Positions 24,429-32,504 of a stretch of DNA of 42,849 nucleotides are shown here, piece after piece. The stretch spans positions 222,127-264,975 of the forward strand of contig DLPC01000007.1 in assembly GCA_002478565.1 (NCBI GenBank), written 5' to 3'. The translations under genes were made by a program, and so were the position numbers. Source of the DNA: Flavobacteriales bacterium UBA7468. GTDB taxonomy: Bacteria; Bacteroidota; Bacteroidia; Flavobacteriales_D; Crocinitomicaceae. Under the pieces are notes generated by a model, which did no database searches, was not told the DNA's origin, and saw nothing but the letters and a program-made list of their open reading frames with translations. Each line of letters opens with the position of its first letter. Position 1 is the stretch's first letter.

Positions 24429-24691
24429 TATAAAGAGATTATTCCTGGGATTTGAGCAGCACGTTCATAAACATCAATGATGGTTTGTGCCGAAAGCATC
24501 ACTTCTTTCGCACTGACGCTTACATATTTGCCTGTTTGTGATTCATGAAAAACAACCTCGCTATTGGCATCAAAGAGGGCACTAACCTGAGCAAGTCTTT
24601 GGTTGTCGTTGGGGACTATAAACTTGAACAAATAGACATTGGGCCATTCTTGTTGTTCTAATTGAGCTTTAAGGTTATCAAAATTCCCCAT
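24428..24691 (-). CDS. DUF493 (YbeD-like) protein
   Basis: The 87-residue protein fits the DUF493/YbeD family, small ACT-like alpha/beta folds. The WPNVYLFKFIVPNDN strand, the SQTGKYVSVSAKEVMLS core and the AQTIIDVYERAAQIPGIISL helix-strand end are characteristic of the Bacteroidota version. E. coli YbeD sits near lipoate genes and has been proposed to be regulatory; the function here is unknown. It starts a two-gene operon and its promoter overlaps back-to-back with that of the DUF5715 gene. Confidence 0.85.
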   Translation of the reverse strand: MGNFDNLKAQLEQQEWPNVYLFKFIVPNDNQRLAQVSALFDANSEVVFHESQTGKYVSVSAKEVMLSAQTIIDVYERAAQIPGIISL

Positions 24692-24695
24692 GTCA

Positions 24696-24722
24696 CAAAA
24701 TTACGAACTTGCGTTGTACCAA
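24696..24722 (-). promoter_or_regulatory. Promoter of the DUF493 operon
   Basis: Minus strand: TTG (24722-24720), 16 nt, perfect -7 box TAATTTTG (24703-24696). The box ends 4 nt before the ATG at 24691, implying a leaderless mRNA. Confidence 0.7.
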
Positions 24723-24743
24723 AGCATTCAATTTTTATATTTG
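24714..24743 (+). promoter_or_regulatory. Promoter of the DUF5715 gene
   Basis: TTG (24714-24716), 19 nt, perfect -7 box TATATTTG (24736-24743). It ends 6 nt before the ATG at 24750, again leaderless or nearly so. Its -33 element interleaves with that of the opposite promoter (24720-24722). Confidence 0.78.
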
Positions 24744-24749
24744 TTTACC

Positions 24750-25439
24750 ATGCGTTTGAAATATGTCGGTGTATTCTTATTGAGCTTCATGCTACTTGCC
24801 TTTGTAAATTGGCCAACAGGTTCGGCTACAAGCCCACTTGAACCCTATTCAAACCCCGTAAATAAAAATACCTTACCCGATTCTGACCCCACCATTTACA
24901 CCAGCCAACTCAACAATTACCTCTCCCAATACATGGATCGGTCCGTGAAACAAGGGATCAAACCCGTTCAAACAACTGCCGGCTTGCGCAGGGCCTACAA
25001 AGCAAAAAAACTTGTCTTAGTTGAGGCAACTAAAGGCCTGAGGTTAGACGAATTTCAATACTCCTACGCATTCCTAACGCCCTACGCTGCTCAAATCTTA
25101 AAGGAAATAGGAAGCACTTTTAAAGATTCTATTGCAAATACGCATTTGGCCGCTTGTGACCTCATCGTGACCTCCATGACGCGTACACACCACACCGTAT
25201 CTAAATTGGTCAAAACCAATAGAACTGCTGTGCGCAAAAGCCCGCATCTCAACGGCAATAGCTTTGATTTCTCTTTCGCGCGTTTTGCCACGGATAAAGC
25301 GCTTTCGGCAGAAGAACTCCAGTATCTTCAAACTACCATTGCCAAAATACTTTTGCAATTTAAAAAAGACATTAAAATTTGGGTAACCTTTGAAGCCCAT
25401 GAAGAATGCCTTCATGTGGTTGCACGAAAAGGCATTTAA
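24750..25439 (+). CDS. DUF5715-family putative murein peptidase
   Basis: From ATG 24750 the protein is 229 residues, beginning with a signal anchor or signal peptide (MRLKYVGVFLLSFMLLAFV). The in-frame ATG at 24690 precedes the promoter and is excluded. The C-terminal domain (about 115-229) carries a metallopeptidase-like ligand set: SPHLNGNSFDFSFARF (H and D) and a later EAHEECLHVVARKG with the second His. This resembles the LAS (D-Ala-D-Ala / DD-peptidase M15) zinc fold to which DUF5715 is related. It may trim peptidoglycan cross-links in the periplasm. Catalytic activity is inferred from motifs only. Confidence 0.75.
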   Translation: MRLKYVGVFLLSFMLLAFVNWPTGSATSPLEPYSNPVNKNTLPDSDPTIYTSQLNNYLSQYMDRSVKQGIKPVQTTAGLRRAYKAKKLVLVEATKGLRLDEFQYSYAFLTPYAAQILKEIGSTFKDSIANTHLAACDLIVTSMTRTHHTVSKLVKTNRTAVRKSPHLNGNSFDFSFARFATDKALSAEELQYLQTTIAKILLQFKKDIKIWVTFEAHEECLHVVARKGI

Positions 25440-25451
25440 ATTGTAAATTTG
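25420..25451 (+). promoter_or_regulatory. Promoter of the DUF5916 gene
   Basis: TTG (25420-25422), 21 nt, perfect -7 box TAAATTTG (25444-25451). Only 3 nt separate it from the ATG at 25455, so the transcript would be leaderless. Confidence 0.72.
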
Positions 25452-25454
25452 CCC

Positions 25455-27905
25455 ATGCGTTTTCTCCTCCTTTTCACCTTTTTCAGCAGCTTCGTATGCG
25501 CTCAAAAACAGCTGACTGCCAACAAAATATCCGAAAAAATCACTATTGATGGTGTGCTGAAAGAAAGTGCATGGCAAAACGGAAGGCATTTTGAAAACTG
25601 GATTCAAATCAAACCAGAACCTGGTAAACCCTCCAACCTGGCAACAAGCGTACAACTCTGCTACGATGACGACGCACTATATTTTGGTTTTTACTGCCAA
25701 GACCACCCCGACTCCATCTCAAAAGTTCTATCGCTACGCGACGACTACAACCCGAATTGCGACATCATCGGTATTTTTTTGGATACTTATAATGACAATC
25801 AGAACGGGTTTTATTTCGGCATTACTAGCCGAGGAGTACAATTAGACGCTAAGATTTTTACAAATGATTACAACGATAAACTCAATTTAGTATGGCACAG
25901 TGCCGTGAGCATCGTTGAAGACGGCTGGATTGCCGAAATTCGTATCCCTTATTCTGCCATTCGTTTTCCAAAAACTGAGGTTCAAAATTGGGGCATTAAC
26001 TTTGGCCGTCAGATTTCTCGTTCACGGGAAGAATCATCTTGGGTAACCGTAAATCCAGATCTTGAAAATATGCTCCTAGAAAGTGGCGATGTAACAAATC
26101 TAAATAACATCACACCGCCGTTGCGTTTGGCACTTATGCCTTATGTCTCCGCCTATGCAGATGAAGTCATCCATACAGATGGCACTAAAGGACTGCTCAA
26201 ATCTTTTAATGGTGGTATGGACATCAAATACGGTGTCAATGAAGCCTTCACATTGGACGTCACGTTAGTCCCTGATTTTGGACAAGTTGTTTTTGATCAG
26301 CAAGTATTGAATCTCTCCCCTTTTGAAGTACAATTCAATGAAAACAGACAGTTTTTCACTGAAGGAATGGAGCTATTTAATAAGGCGGGCATTTTTTATA
26401 GCCGCAGGATAGGGATACAAGCCCCCTACCGCGTGAGTCAGACCTTATTGAAAGAAGGAGAATACTTAGCAAATGCCCCTGGATCTTCACAGTTGTACAA
26501 TGCCTCCAAAATTTCTGGACGCATGGGCAACGGCTTGGGTGTTGGTGTGTTCAATGCAGTCAACGCAGAACAATTTGCCACCGCGATTTCAACCGCAGAT
26601 GGTTCTCAACGAGAGGTATTGGTTTCACCCTTAACGAATTATAATGTGCTCGTTTTTGACCAAAATTTAAAAAATAATTCTTCCGTTACTTTTACAAATA
26701 CGAACGTTTGGCGGGCTGGGTCTTTTTATGATGCCAATGTATCAGCCTTCAATTTTAATCTCAACTCAAATAACAACGACTACAATTTTAATGGCAAGGG
26801 AATTGTATCTTCTCAATTTGACCAAACAAATACACTTGGACACAGTATTAATTTAAATGTTCAAAAGCAACGAGGTGCGCTCATAGGCGGTATTGGGTAC
26901 TTGGAGGAATCAGATACCTATGACCCAAATGATATGGGCTTCAACTACAATAATAACCGACGTATTTTTGAATTAAGTAGCTCTTACAGACAATTCAAAC
27001 CCAAATGGGAAACACTCATGCGCTGGACTTTTAATGCTAACTTTTCTCAGTCCTATTTATACAATCCACAGGTATTTAGTAGCAACATGGCAAGCCTCAA
27101 TTTCTTTGCTGTTACCAAAAAATTCAATGCAACCGGCTTCAATTTCGGATATACGCCCAATGCAACTCGCGATTATTTTGAACCTCGAACTTGGGGTGCC
27201 GTATTTAACATTCCAAAATTTTATTTCTTAAATGCCTGGTTATCTACTAACTATCAAAAACCTGTTGCCTTTGATGTCGGTATCAATTTTGTAGATTATC
27301 AAAACAGCCCATGGAAACAACTCGCTTATAATTTCTCGCCAAGATTCAGAGTTGCCGATGCCTTTTTCTTGACTTACAGCCTCGAAAAAGAACTCCAATT
27401 TAACAACCTTGGTTACGCCATCGCTTTTGGAGAAGCAGCCCAACAAATTGACGGGATTCTATTCGGTGCTCGCAACCGAAACACCACCATTCAAGCGCTT
27501 TCGGCTGATTACATTCTAACGAATCGCATGGCATTTAGTTTGCGTTTGCGTCATTACAGATCCACACTCAAATACCATGATTTTTATACGCTTGAGGCAG
27601 ATGGAAACCTAGCGCAACTTGCCAATTTTACTGGCCTTACTGCACAAGGAAATTCAGCTTATGATATCAATTACAATGCATTTACCATTGACTTCGTTTA
27701 CCGTTGGGTGTTTATGCCAGGTAGCGAAATAAATATTGTTTGGAAAAACTCTGTCTTTGCAGGTAATGATGCTGTAAGCACGCCGTATTGGGAAGATCTG
27801 TCTAGTATTCTGAAGACAGGCGCCCGCAACAGTTTCTCGATGAAATTGATATATTGGCTAGATGCCCAACAAATCAAGAAATCCAGACAACCCTTACCAC
27901 GATGA
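25455..27905 (+). CDS. DUF5916 protein with N-terminal CBM9-like domain and C-terminal barrel
   Basis: From ATG 25455 the protein is 816 residues with a signal peptide (MRFLLLFTFFSSFVCAQ). Residues about 20-215 form a carbohydrate-binding family 9-like beta-sandwich (KITIDGVLKESAW, YDDDALYFGFYCQD, GWIAEIRIPYSAIRF). The rest matches DUF5916: VTLVPDFGQVVFDQQVLNLS, FNENRQFFTEGMELF, SRRIG, then many amphipathic strands ending SMKLIYWLD, most likely an outer-membrane barrel. The family is widespread in Bacteroidota; substrate is unknown, though a surface polysaccharide or glycopeptide is plausible. The 3' end overlaps the convergent PspC gene by 12 nt. Confidence 0.85.
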   Translation: MRFLLLFTFFSSFVCAQKQLTANKISEKITIDGVLKESAWQNGRHFENWIQIKPEPGKPSNLATSVQLCYDDDALYFGFYCQDHPDSISKVLSLRDDYNPNCDIIGIFLDTYNDNQNGFYFGITSRGVQLDAKIFTNDYNDKLNLVWHSAVSIVEDGWIAEIRIPYSAIRFPKTEVQNWGINFGRQISRSREESSWVTVNPDLENMLLESGDVTNLNNITPPLRLALMPYVSAYADEVIHTDGTKGLLKSFNGGMDIKYGVNEAFTLDVTLVPDFGQVVFDQQVLNLSPFEVQFNENRQFFTEGMELFNKAGIFYSRRIGIQAPYRVSQTLLKEGEYLANAPGSSQLYNASKISGRMGNGLGVGVFNAVNAEQFATAISTADGSQREVLVSPLTNYNVLVFDQNLKNNSSVTFTNTNVWRAGSFYDANVSAFNFNLNSNNNDYNFNGKGIVSSQFDQTNTLGHSINLNVQKQRGALIGGIGYLEESDTYDPNDMGFNYNNNRRIFELSSSYRQFKPKWETLMRWTFNANFSQSYLYNPQVFSSNMASLNFFAVTKKFNATGFNFGYTPNATRDYFEPRTWGAVFNIPKFYFLNAWLSTNYQKPVAFDVGINFVDYQNSPWKQLAYNFSPRFRVADAFFLTYSLEKELQFNNLGYAIAFGEAAQQIDGILFGARNRNTTIQALSADYILTNRMAFSLRLRHYRSTLKYHDFYTLEADGNLAQLANFTGLTAQGNSAYDINYNAFTIDFVYRWVFMPGSEINIVWKNSVFAGNDAVSTPYWEDLSSILKTGARNSFSMKLIYWLDAQQIKKSRQPLPR

Positions 27906-29447
27906 ATAATGTCCGTCGCCGTGTACATACGCCCTGTTAGAGGCTTGATCAGGCGAAAATTCAGAAACATACGGATAAACCACTTGATCTTTCAGTAGTA
28001 CGGTTTTCCCTGTTGGAACCAAAATAACCAATTCAACCTCTTGATCGCGCATGCGGTCACTTGCAGGGAATGCAAAACCACTGGCGAAGGTTAAATTATT
28101 GTCTTTTAATTCACATGGAAACTGAATGTGCGCAGCGCGTATATTAGCCTTCATATAGGAAGATGCATTTGATCTTTTCAAAACACGAATATGATACAAT
28201 GAATCTGTTGATTGCTCGTAATTGATGGAAATTCCGCTGATATATAGCTTACCATTTTCAGCTAAAATGAGGCCCTGATCGGGATGCTTACTCATTTTGA
28301 AACCGTTTGCGTTCAGATTCAATTTATATTGGTTAAATGCCTTTAAATGCAGCTCGTTTGAAATAATCAAATTCAAAGAATCACCGCTATAAGTACTGAT
28401 CTCCTTACTCAATTCACTTTCAATAGCAAAATCCTTTGCAGTTGAGACGCCAACATAAAAAATCAAAATAAAACCGACTACGGTCGCGGCTCCGAATGAA
28501 AAATATCCAATTTTTAACCATTTTGCATGGAAATTAATTAAAAGCCTGAAGCCAGTTAATAGACTAGATAAGCCCCAAGAAAATCCAATGAGTGCTGCGC
28601 CCAAATAGATATAGGAATTGAGCTCTGAGGTTTCAAAAAACAAACTACTCAGCTCTCCTAAAGAAGTAAATTCTCCATTGATTTGGGCCGGAATCATTTC
28701 AGGATCAATGAATAGAAAAACACCCATTGAAATAATTAGGCTGAGACCAAATAACACCAAGAAAATACCAAAAGAAACTTTTAAGAAATTAACCAAGCGT
28801 TGAGCCCCATTGCTTAGGCCAGAACCTGTTTTTAATTGACTTGACCACTTCTTGGCATTGTTTTCAACGCGCTCTGCAGCCTCTTTAAACTCGGTCTTGA
28901 TATTCTCCACATTAACGGCTCTGCCTCGCATTTGTAATTTTTCACTAGCAGTTTTGGCACGAGGTGTAACAATCCAGAGAATGATATAAATTGGAATCCC
29001 GGAACCAAATGCCATCGTAAAAAGCACAAAGAATACACGAACAAATACAACATCAATATTGAAATAAGCAGCTACACCTCCTGCCACACCACCCAATACC
29101 GGATTTTCTGGGTCTCTGAAGAAACGTTTGTTCGCAGCCATTTGCTCAGTACCCTCATTGGACGATTTTTGTTCAGTTATTGTGTCTGTATCGGCAAATG
29201 TATCTGGGCTACCCAGCAATTGAATGATTTGTAGAATCTGGTCAAGTTGTACAACCTGTTGTGCCACAACTTTCTGCTGTAGGAGTTCTACGATTCTCAA
29301 CTCAATATCTTGAATGATTTCATCTTTCCCTTCTTCGTGTTGTAGCACGTTTTTAAGTGCATCAAGGTAATTATGTAATTCTTGATAGGCTTGTTCTTCG
29401 AGAATAAAAGGAAATCCTTGTATGTGTATTGAAATAGTTTTATTCAT
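27894..29447 (-). CDS. PspC-domain membrane protein (stress-response/anti-regulator type)
   Basis: The 517-residue protein has an N-terminal helical region (about 1-85) resembling HAAS-type signalling domains, a PspC domain (about 108-165; RFFRDPENPVLGGVAGGVAAY and GIPIYIILWIVTPRA), three or four further transmembrane helices between about 215 and 350, and a beta-rich C-terminal domain (about 355-517) probably outside the cytoplasm. PspC proteins sense envelope stress in the Psp system. The gene starts 4 nt after a PadR-family regulator, a common pairing of HAAS or PspC proteins with PadR. Function in detail unknown; a membrane-stress or export role is the best guess. Confidence 0.85.
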   Translation of the reverse strand: MNKTISIHIQGFPFILEEQAYQELHNYLDALKNVLQHEEGKDEIIQDIELRIVELLQQKVVAQQVVQLDQILQIIQLLGSPDTFADTDTITEQKSSNEGTEQMAANKRFFRDPENPVLGGVAGGVAAYFNIDVVFVRVFFVLFTMAFGSGIPIYIILWIVTPRAKTASEKLQMRGRAVNVENIKTEFKEAAERVENNAKKWSSQLKTGSGLSNGAQRLVNFLKVSFGIFLVLFGLSLIISMGVFLFIDPEMIPAQINGEFTSLGELSSLFFETSELNSYIYLGAALIGFSWGLSSLLTGFRLLINFHAKWLKIGYFSFGAATVVGFILIFYVGVSTAKDFAIESELSKEISTYSGDSLNLIISNELHLKAFNQYKLNLNANGFKMSKHPDQGLILAENGKLYISGISINYEQSTDSLYHIRVLKRSNASSYMKANIRAAHIQFPCELKDNNLTFASGFAFPASDRMRDQEVELVILVPTGKTVLLKDQVVYPYVSEFSPDQASNRAYVHGDGHYSSW

Positions 29448-29451
29448 GACC

Positions 29452-29778
29452 TTATGCTTTATTGATTTTTAAAACAGCTTGTTGCAACTCTTGCCAAGTG
29501 CGTTCAAGCGCTGTATAAAATTGTTGTCCTTTTTGGGTAATTGAATAGTACTTTCGGGGTGGCCCTGAAGTAGATTCCTCCCAACGGTAAGTAAGCAGTT
29601 CCATGTTTTTCAAACGCGTGAGCAATGGATAAACCGTCCCCTCAACTACGACCAACTGGGCACTGCGAAGTTGCTCTAGTATTTCAGATGGATAAGCCTC
29701 CTTTTGATGGAGAATCCCTAGAATGCAATACTCCAAAATGCCTTTTCGCATCTGAGACTGTGTATTTTCAACATTCAT
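29452..29778 (-). CDS. PadR-family transcriptional regulator
   Basis: From ATG 29778 the protein is 108 residues, the length of short PadR (PadR-s2) regulators; the in-frame TTG at 29796 overlaps the -7 box and is excluded. The winged-helix domain includes QMRKGILEYCILGILHQKEAYPSEIL, VEGTVYPLLTRLKNMELLTYRWE (recognition helix and wing), GPPRKYYSITQKG and a C-terminal dimerisation helix (QFYTALERTWQELQQAV); each is a PadR landmark. The adjacent PspC-domain gene is probably its target or partner. A palindrome over the -33 element (29814-29829) suggests autorepression. Confidence 0.93.
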   Translation of the reverse strand: MNVENTQSQMRKGILEYCILGILHQKEAYPSEILEQLRSAQLVVVEGTVYPLLTRLKNMELLTYRWEESTSGPPRKYYSITQKGQQFYTALERTWQELQQAVLKINKA

Positions 29779-29793
29779 CTTTAAAGTTTTATA

Positions 29794-29825
29794 CAAAGTT
29801 ATATGTTTTATTTTGTATTATGCAA
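29794..29825 (-). promoter_or_regulatory. Promoter of the padR-pspC operon
   Basis: Minus strand: TTG (29825-29823), 21 nt, perfect -7 box TAACTTTG (29801-29794), 15 nt before the ATG. Confidence 0.78.
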
Positions 29826-29829
29826 TACA
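29814..29829. promoter_or_regulatory. Candidate PadR operator
   Basis: The inverted repeat TGTATT-ATGC-AATACA overlaps the -33 TTG (29823-29825) of the padR promoter. Known PadR regulators bind AT-rich dyads of this size and often repress their own promoter. The dyad and its position are visible; the assignment to this regulator is inference. Confidence 0.5.
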
Positions 29830-29847
29830 TAGTACTAAAAAAATAAA

Positions 29848-29869
29848 AAAAGCATCAAACGATGCTTTT
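29848..29869 (-). terminator. Intrinsic terminator of the paaABCD operon
   Basis: A 9-bp stem (29848-29856 with 29861-29869) with loop AAAC lies 19 nt past the paaD stop. On the minus strand the stem is followed by a T-rich run, so it terminates the paa transcript before the padR promoter. Confidence 0.85.
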
Positions 29870-29888
29870 ATTTAGAAAATATCTTGCT

Positions 29889-30374
29889 TTATTTCAGGCA
29901 CTTAAAATAATCAAAAGGCTCTTGACATACATTACATTGATAATGTGCTTTACAAGCTGTGCTCCCAAAAAGACTGACCATACGGGTTTCATGGCTATTG
30001 CATTTCGGGCAAGGGACCTTCGGGGCAGCGGCAAATAATATTGATTTGTCTGGCTCATTGACAGGCGGAGCTATGCCATAGAGGCGTAGTTTTTGACGAC
30101 CTTCTTCACTGATCCAGTCTGTTGTCCAGGCTGGACTTAAAACATGCTTGACGCGTGCATTTGGAATACCCTTTTCTTTAAGCTTTGCAAGCAAATCGAC
30201 TTCTATTTGCTGCATGGCCGGGCAGCCGCTGTAAGTTGGGGTAAGTTCAATCACCCACTCGGCGTCTTGCTGATAAATTTGTTGTACTACTCCAAGATCG
30301 ATGATGGTCAGTACAGGTATTTCTGGGTCACTAACCTCTTGTAAAAAAGTTCTGATTTCTTCAGGACCTACCAT
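29889..30374 (-). CDS. paaD: Phenylacetyl-CoA epoxidase maturation protein PaaD
   Basis: The 161-residue protein has an N-terminal MIP18/DUF59 domain (about 1-90; LQEVSDPEIPVLTIIDLGVV and TPTYSGCPAMQQIE with its conserved Cys) and a C-terminal Cys-rich extension (CPKCNSHETRMVSLFGST, then ACKAHYQCNVC and FDYFKC) that is particular to PaaD. It is thought to act in Fe-S or diiron cofactor assembly for the PaaABC(E) complex. Its start overlaps the end of paaC by 7 nt. It is the last gene of the operon, before a terminator. Confidence 0.95.
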   Translation of the reverse strand: MVGPEEIRTFLQEVSDPEIPVLTIIDLGVVQQIYQQDAEWVIELTPTYSGCPAMQQIEVDLLAKLKEKGIPNARVKHVLSPAWTTDWISEEGRQKLRLYGIAPPVNEPDKSILFAAAPKVPCPKCNSHETRMVSLFGSTACKAHYQCNVCQEPFDYFKCLK

Positions 30375-31123
30375 TGCATATCAGGATAAGCGCGCTGCAT
30401 GTATTGCAACTCAGCTAAAAGATAACCCATATGCTCTGAGTGTCTTCCTTGCCTGCCGCCTTCAAACTTCCAGTTGTTAGTTGGAAGTACTAGGGTAGCT
30501 TCAGAAAGAACAGCTTTCACCGTTTCCATCCATGCTGCTTGTATTTCTTTGAGCACAGGGACTTGTTGTTGAGCTTGCAACTGCTCATCTATGGTATCCT
30601 CGTAAAATAACTCAGCAGTATATCTCCATAAATGATCAATGGCTGCTTGTGCACGTTGGTGAGACTCCTCCGTTCCATCACCCATTCTGATTACCCATTC
30701 TGACGAATGTTTGAGGTGATAGCGCGTTTCTTTCAGGGACTTTTCGGCAATTGCTGCGAGTTGTGTAATGGGGCTCTTACAAAGTGCTTCATAAAGGGGT
30801 TTGCGGAAGGCGTCAAAGAAGAACTGACGAAGCATGGTCATGGCAAAATCTCCGTTTGGTTGTTCTACCAAAAGCACGTTCTTATATTGATTTTCAAATC
30901 TTAAAAACGCTAAATCATCGTGTGTTTTTCCTCCGCCTTCTAGCTCAGCTGCTAAATCGTAAAGACTAATTGCTTGACCAATTAAATCCAAGGAGATATT
31001 GGTCATGGCAATGTCTTCTTCCAAGATGGGGCCGTGACCACACCATTCGCCGAGGCGTTGGCCTAAAATAAGGCTGTCATCAGCCATGCGAAGTACGTAT
31101 TCAAAAAGTGCTGGTTGTTGCAT
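30368..31123 (-). CDS. paaC: Phenylacetyl-CoA epoxidase structural subunit PaaC
   Basis: This 251-residue ferritin-like protein matches PaaC (PaaI in older naming): RMADDSLILGQRLGEWCGHGPILEEDIA near the start (shown as positions 13-40), NISLDLIGQAISLYD, FLRFENQYKNVLLVEQPNGDFA, ETRYHLKHSSEWVIRMGDGT, and GRQGRHSEHMGYLLAELQ at the end. It partners catalytic PaaA in the multicomponent oxygenase that epoxidises the aromatic ring of phenylacetyl-CoA. It is 2 nt after paaB and overlaps paaD. Confidence 0.96.
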   Translation of the reverse strand: MQQPALFEYVLRMADDSLILGQRLGEWCGHGPILEEDIAMTNISLDLIGQAISLYDLAAELEGGGKTHDDLAFLRFENQYKNVLLVEQPNGDFAMTMLRQFFFDAFRKPLYEALCKSPITQLAAIAEKSLKETRYHLKHSSEWVIRMGDGTEESHQRAQAAIDHLWRYTAELFYEDTIDEQLQAQQQVPVLKEIQAAWMETVKAVLSEATLVLPTNNWKFEGGRQGRHSEHMGYLLAELQYMQRAYPDMQW

Positions 31124-31125
31124 GC

Positions 31126-31413
31126 TTACATGTGTTTGACACCCTCAGGTACCTCATAAAAAGTTGGATGACGATATATTTTAGTATCGGAAGGTTCAAA
31201 AAACTCTGCTACCTCATCAATGTCTGTAGCATGGATATTTGAAGATTCTACCACCCAAATGCTGATGCCTTCTGAACGGCGGGTGTACACATCTCTTGCA
31301 TTTTCAAGTGCCAAAGTGGCATCCGGAGCTCTTAAACTACCAACATGCTTGTGGTTGAGTCCTTGTTTGCTTCTGATAAAGACCTCCCAAAGTGGCCATT
31401 CTGTATTTGACAT
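31126..31413 (-). CDS. paaB: Phenylacetyl-CoA epoxidase subunit PaaB
   Basis: The 95-residue protein has the PaaB core WPLWEVFIRSKQGLNHKHVG, the LRAPDATLALENARDVYTRR helix and the GISIWVVESSNI strand. PaaB bridges PaaAC heterodimers in the epoxidase complex. Size is normal. It lies 15 nt after paaA. Confidence 0.97.
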   Translation of the reverse strand: MSNTEWPLWEVFIRSKQGLNHKHVGSLRAPDATLALENARDVYTRRSEGISIWVVESSNIHATDIDEVAEFFEPSDTKIYRHPTFYEVPEGVKHM

Positions 31414-31428
31414 AGTCTGTATAATTAA

Positions 31429-32367
31429 TTAGGCTGATTTTTTCATGGCACGCTTCTTTGCGTAAGCATTTGCTGCTTCGCGCACCCAAAGACCGTTTTG
31501 TTTGGCTTTTACTCGTGCCTCAATTCTTTCCTTGTTACAAGGTCCGTTTCCTTTGACAACTTGCCAAAATTCGTCCCAGTTGATTTCAGAAAAGTCGTAG
31601 TGGCCGCGTTCTTCATTCCACTTCAAATTTGGGTCTGGAATAGTAAGGCCCAAGATTTCGGCTTGCGGAACAGTAGCATCTACAAAACTTTGGCGGAGTT
31701 CGTCGTTGGTAAATCTTTTTATTTTCCAATTGATCGATTGCTCTGAGTGTGTAGACTCAGCATCGTTTGGTCCAAACATCATGAGGGCCGGCCACCAAAA
31801 ACGATTCAAGGCATCTTGCGCCATTGCTTTTTGTTGAGGTGTTCCGTTACAAAGCACCATTAAAGATTCGTAGCCTTGTCTTTGGTGAAAAGATTCTTCT
31901 TTACATATTTTGACCATGGCGCGCGCGTAAGGTCCGTAAGACGTTCTGCACAAAGCCACTTGGTTCATGATGGCAGCGCCATCGACTAACCAACCAATAG
32001 CACCGATATCGGCCCAAGTTAAAGCTGGGTAATTAAAAATAGAGGAATATTTTGCCTTACCGCTATGCAAATCATCAATGGTTTGTTCGCGATCAGCACC
32101 AAGTGTTTCTGTCGCGGAATATAAATAAAGGCCATGCCCTGCCTCGTCTTGTACCTTGGCCAATAACACAGCTTTTCTTCTTAAGTTGGGTGCTCTTGTG
32201 ATCCAGTTTCCTTCTGGCAACATACCAACAACTTCAGAATGTGCATGTTGAGAAATCTGACGAATTAAAGTCTGACGATAAGCATCAGGCATCCAATCAT
32301 TTGGTTCAATCTTGATTTCGTTGTCAATTTTTTCTTGAAATCTTTTTTCTTGTTCAGCAAGGGTCAT
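31429..32367 (-). CDS. paaA: Phenylacetyl-CoA epoxidase catalytic subunit PaaA
   Basis: From ATG 32367 the protein is 312 residues; an in-frame TTG at 32391 lies in the promoter and is excluded. It has the diiron ExxH motifs of the catalytic subunit: QDEAGHGLYLYSATETLG and CKEESFHQRQGYESL, and the NDAESTHSEQSINWKIKR segment near the CoA site. It inserts one oxygen of O2 into the ring of phenylacetyl-CoA in the aerobic phenylacetate pathway. It opens the paaABCD operon. The reductases lie on the opposite strand, and the ligase, isomerase and ring-opening genes (paaK, paaG, paaZ) are not in this window. Confidence 0.97.
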   Translation of the reverse strand: MTLAEQEKRFQEKIDNEIKIEPNDWMPDAYRQTLIRQISQHAHSEVVGMLPEGNWITRAPNLRRKAVLLAKVQDEAGHGLYLYSATETLGADREQTIDDLHSGKAKYSSIFNYPALTWADIGAIGWLVDGAAIMNQVALCRTSYGPYARAMVKICKEESFHQRQGYESLMVLCNGTPQQKAMAQDALNRFWWPALMMFGPNDAESTHSEQSINWKIKRFTNDELRQSFVDATVPQAEILGLTIPDPNLKWNEERGHYDFSEINWDEFWQVVKGNGPCNKERIEARVKAKQNGLWVREAANAYAKKRAMKKSA

Positions 32368-32388
32368 AAAGCTTCGTTTAGAATGTAA

Positions 32389-32416
32389 CAAATATAGGAA
32401 ATAACCACGCCTTCAA
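32389..32416 (-). promoter_or_regulatory. Promoter of paaABCD
   Basis: Minus strand: TTG (32416-32414), 17 nt, perfect -7 box TATATTTG (32396-32389), 21 nt before the paaA ATG. An imperfect dyad (TTCTC 32424-32428 with GAGAA 32444-32448) lies between this and the divergent paaE promoter and could bind a regulator; it is weak and unassigned. Confidence 0.78.
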
Positions 32417-32452
32417 AACATGATTCTCGTCAGTTTGTTCATTGAGAAATGT

Positions 32453-32485
32453 TTGCAAGGGCTTGAAGTTTATTGTTTACTTTTG
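32453..32485 (+). promoter_or_regulatory. Promoter of the tandem paaE genes
   Basis: TTG (32453-32455), 22 nt, perfect -7 box TACTTTTG (32478-32485), 19 nt before the ATG at 32505. It faces away from the paaA promoter across a 36-nt gap. Confidence 0.65.
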
Positions 32486-32504
32486 AACCTGAATAATTTG
32501 AATC

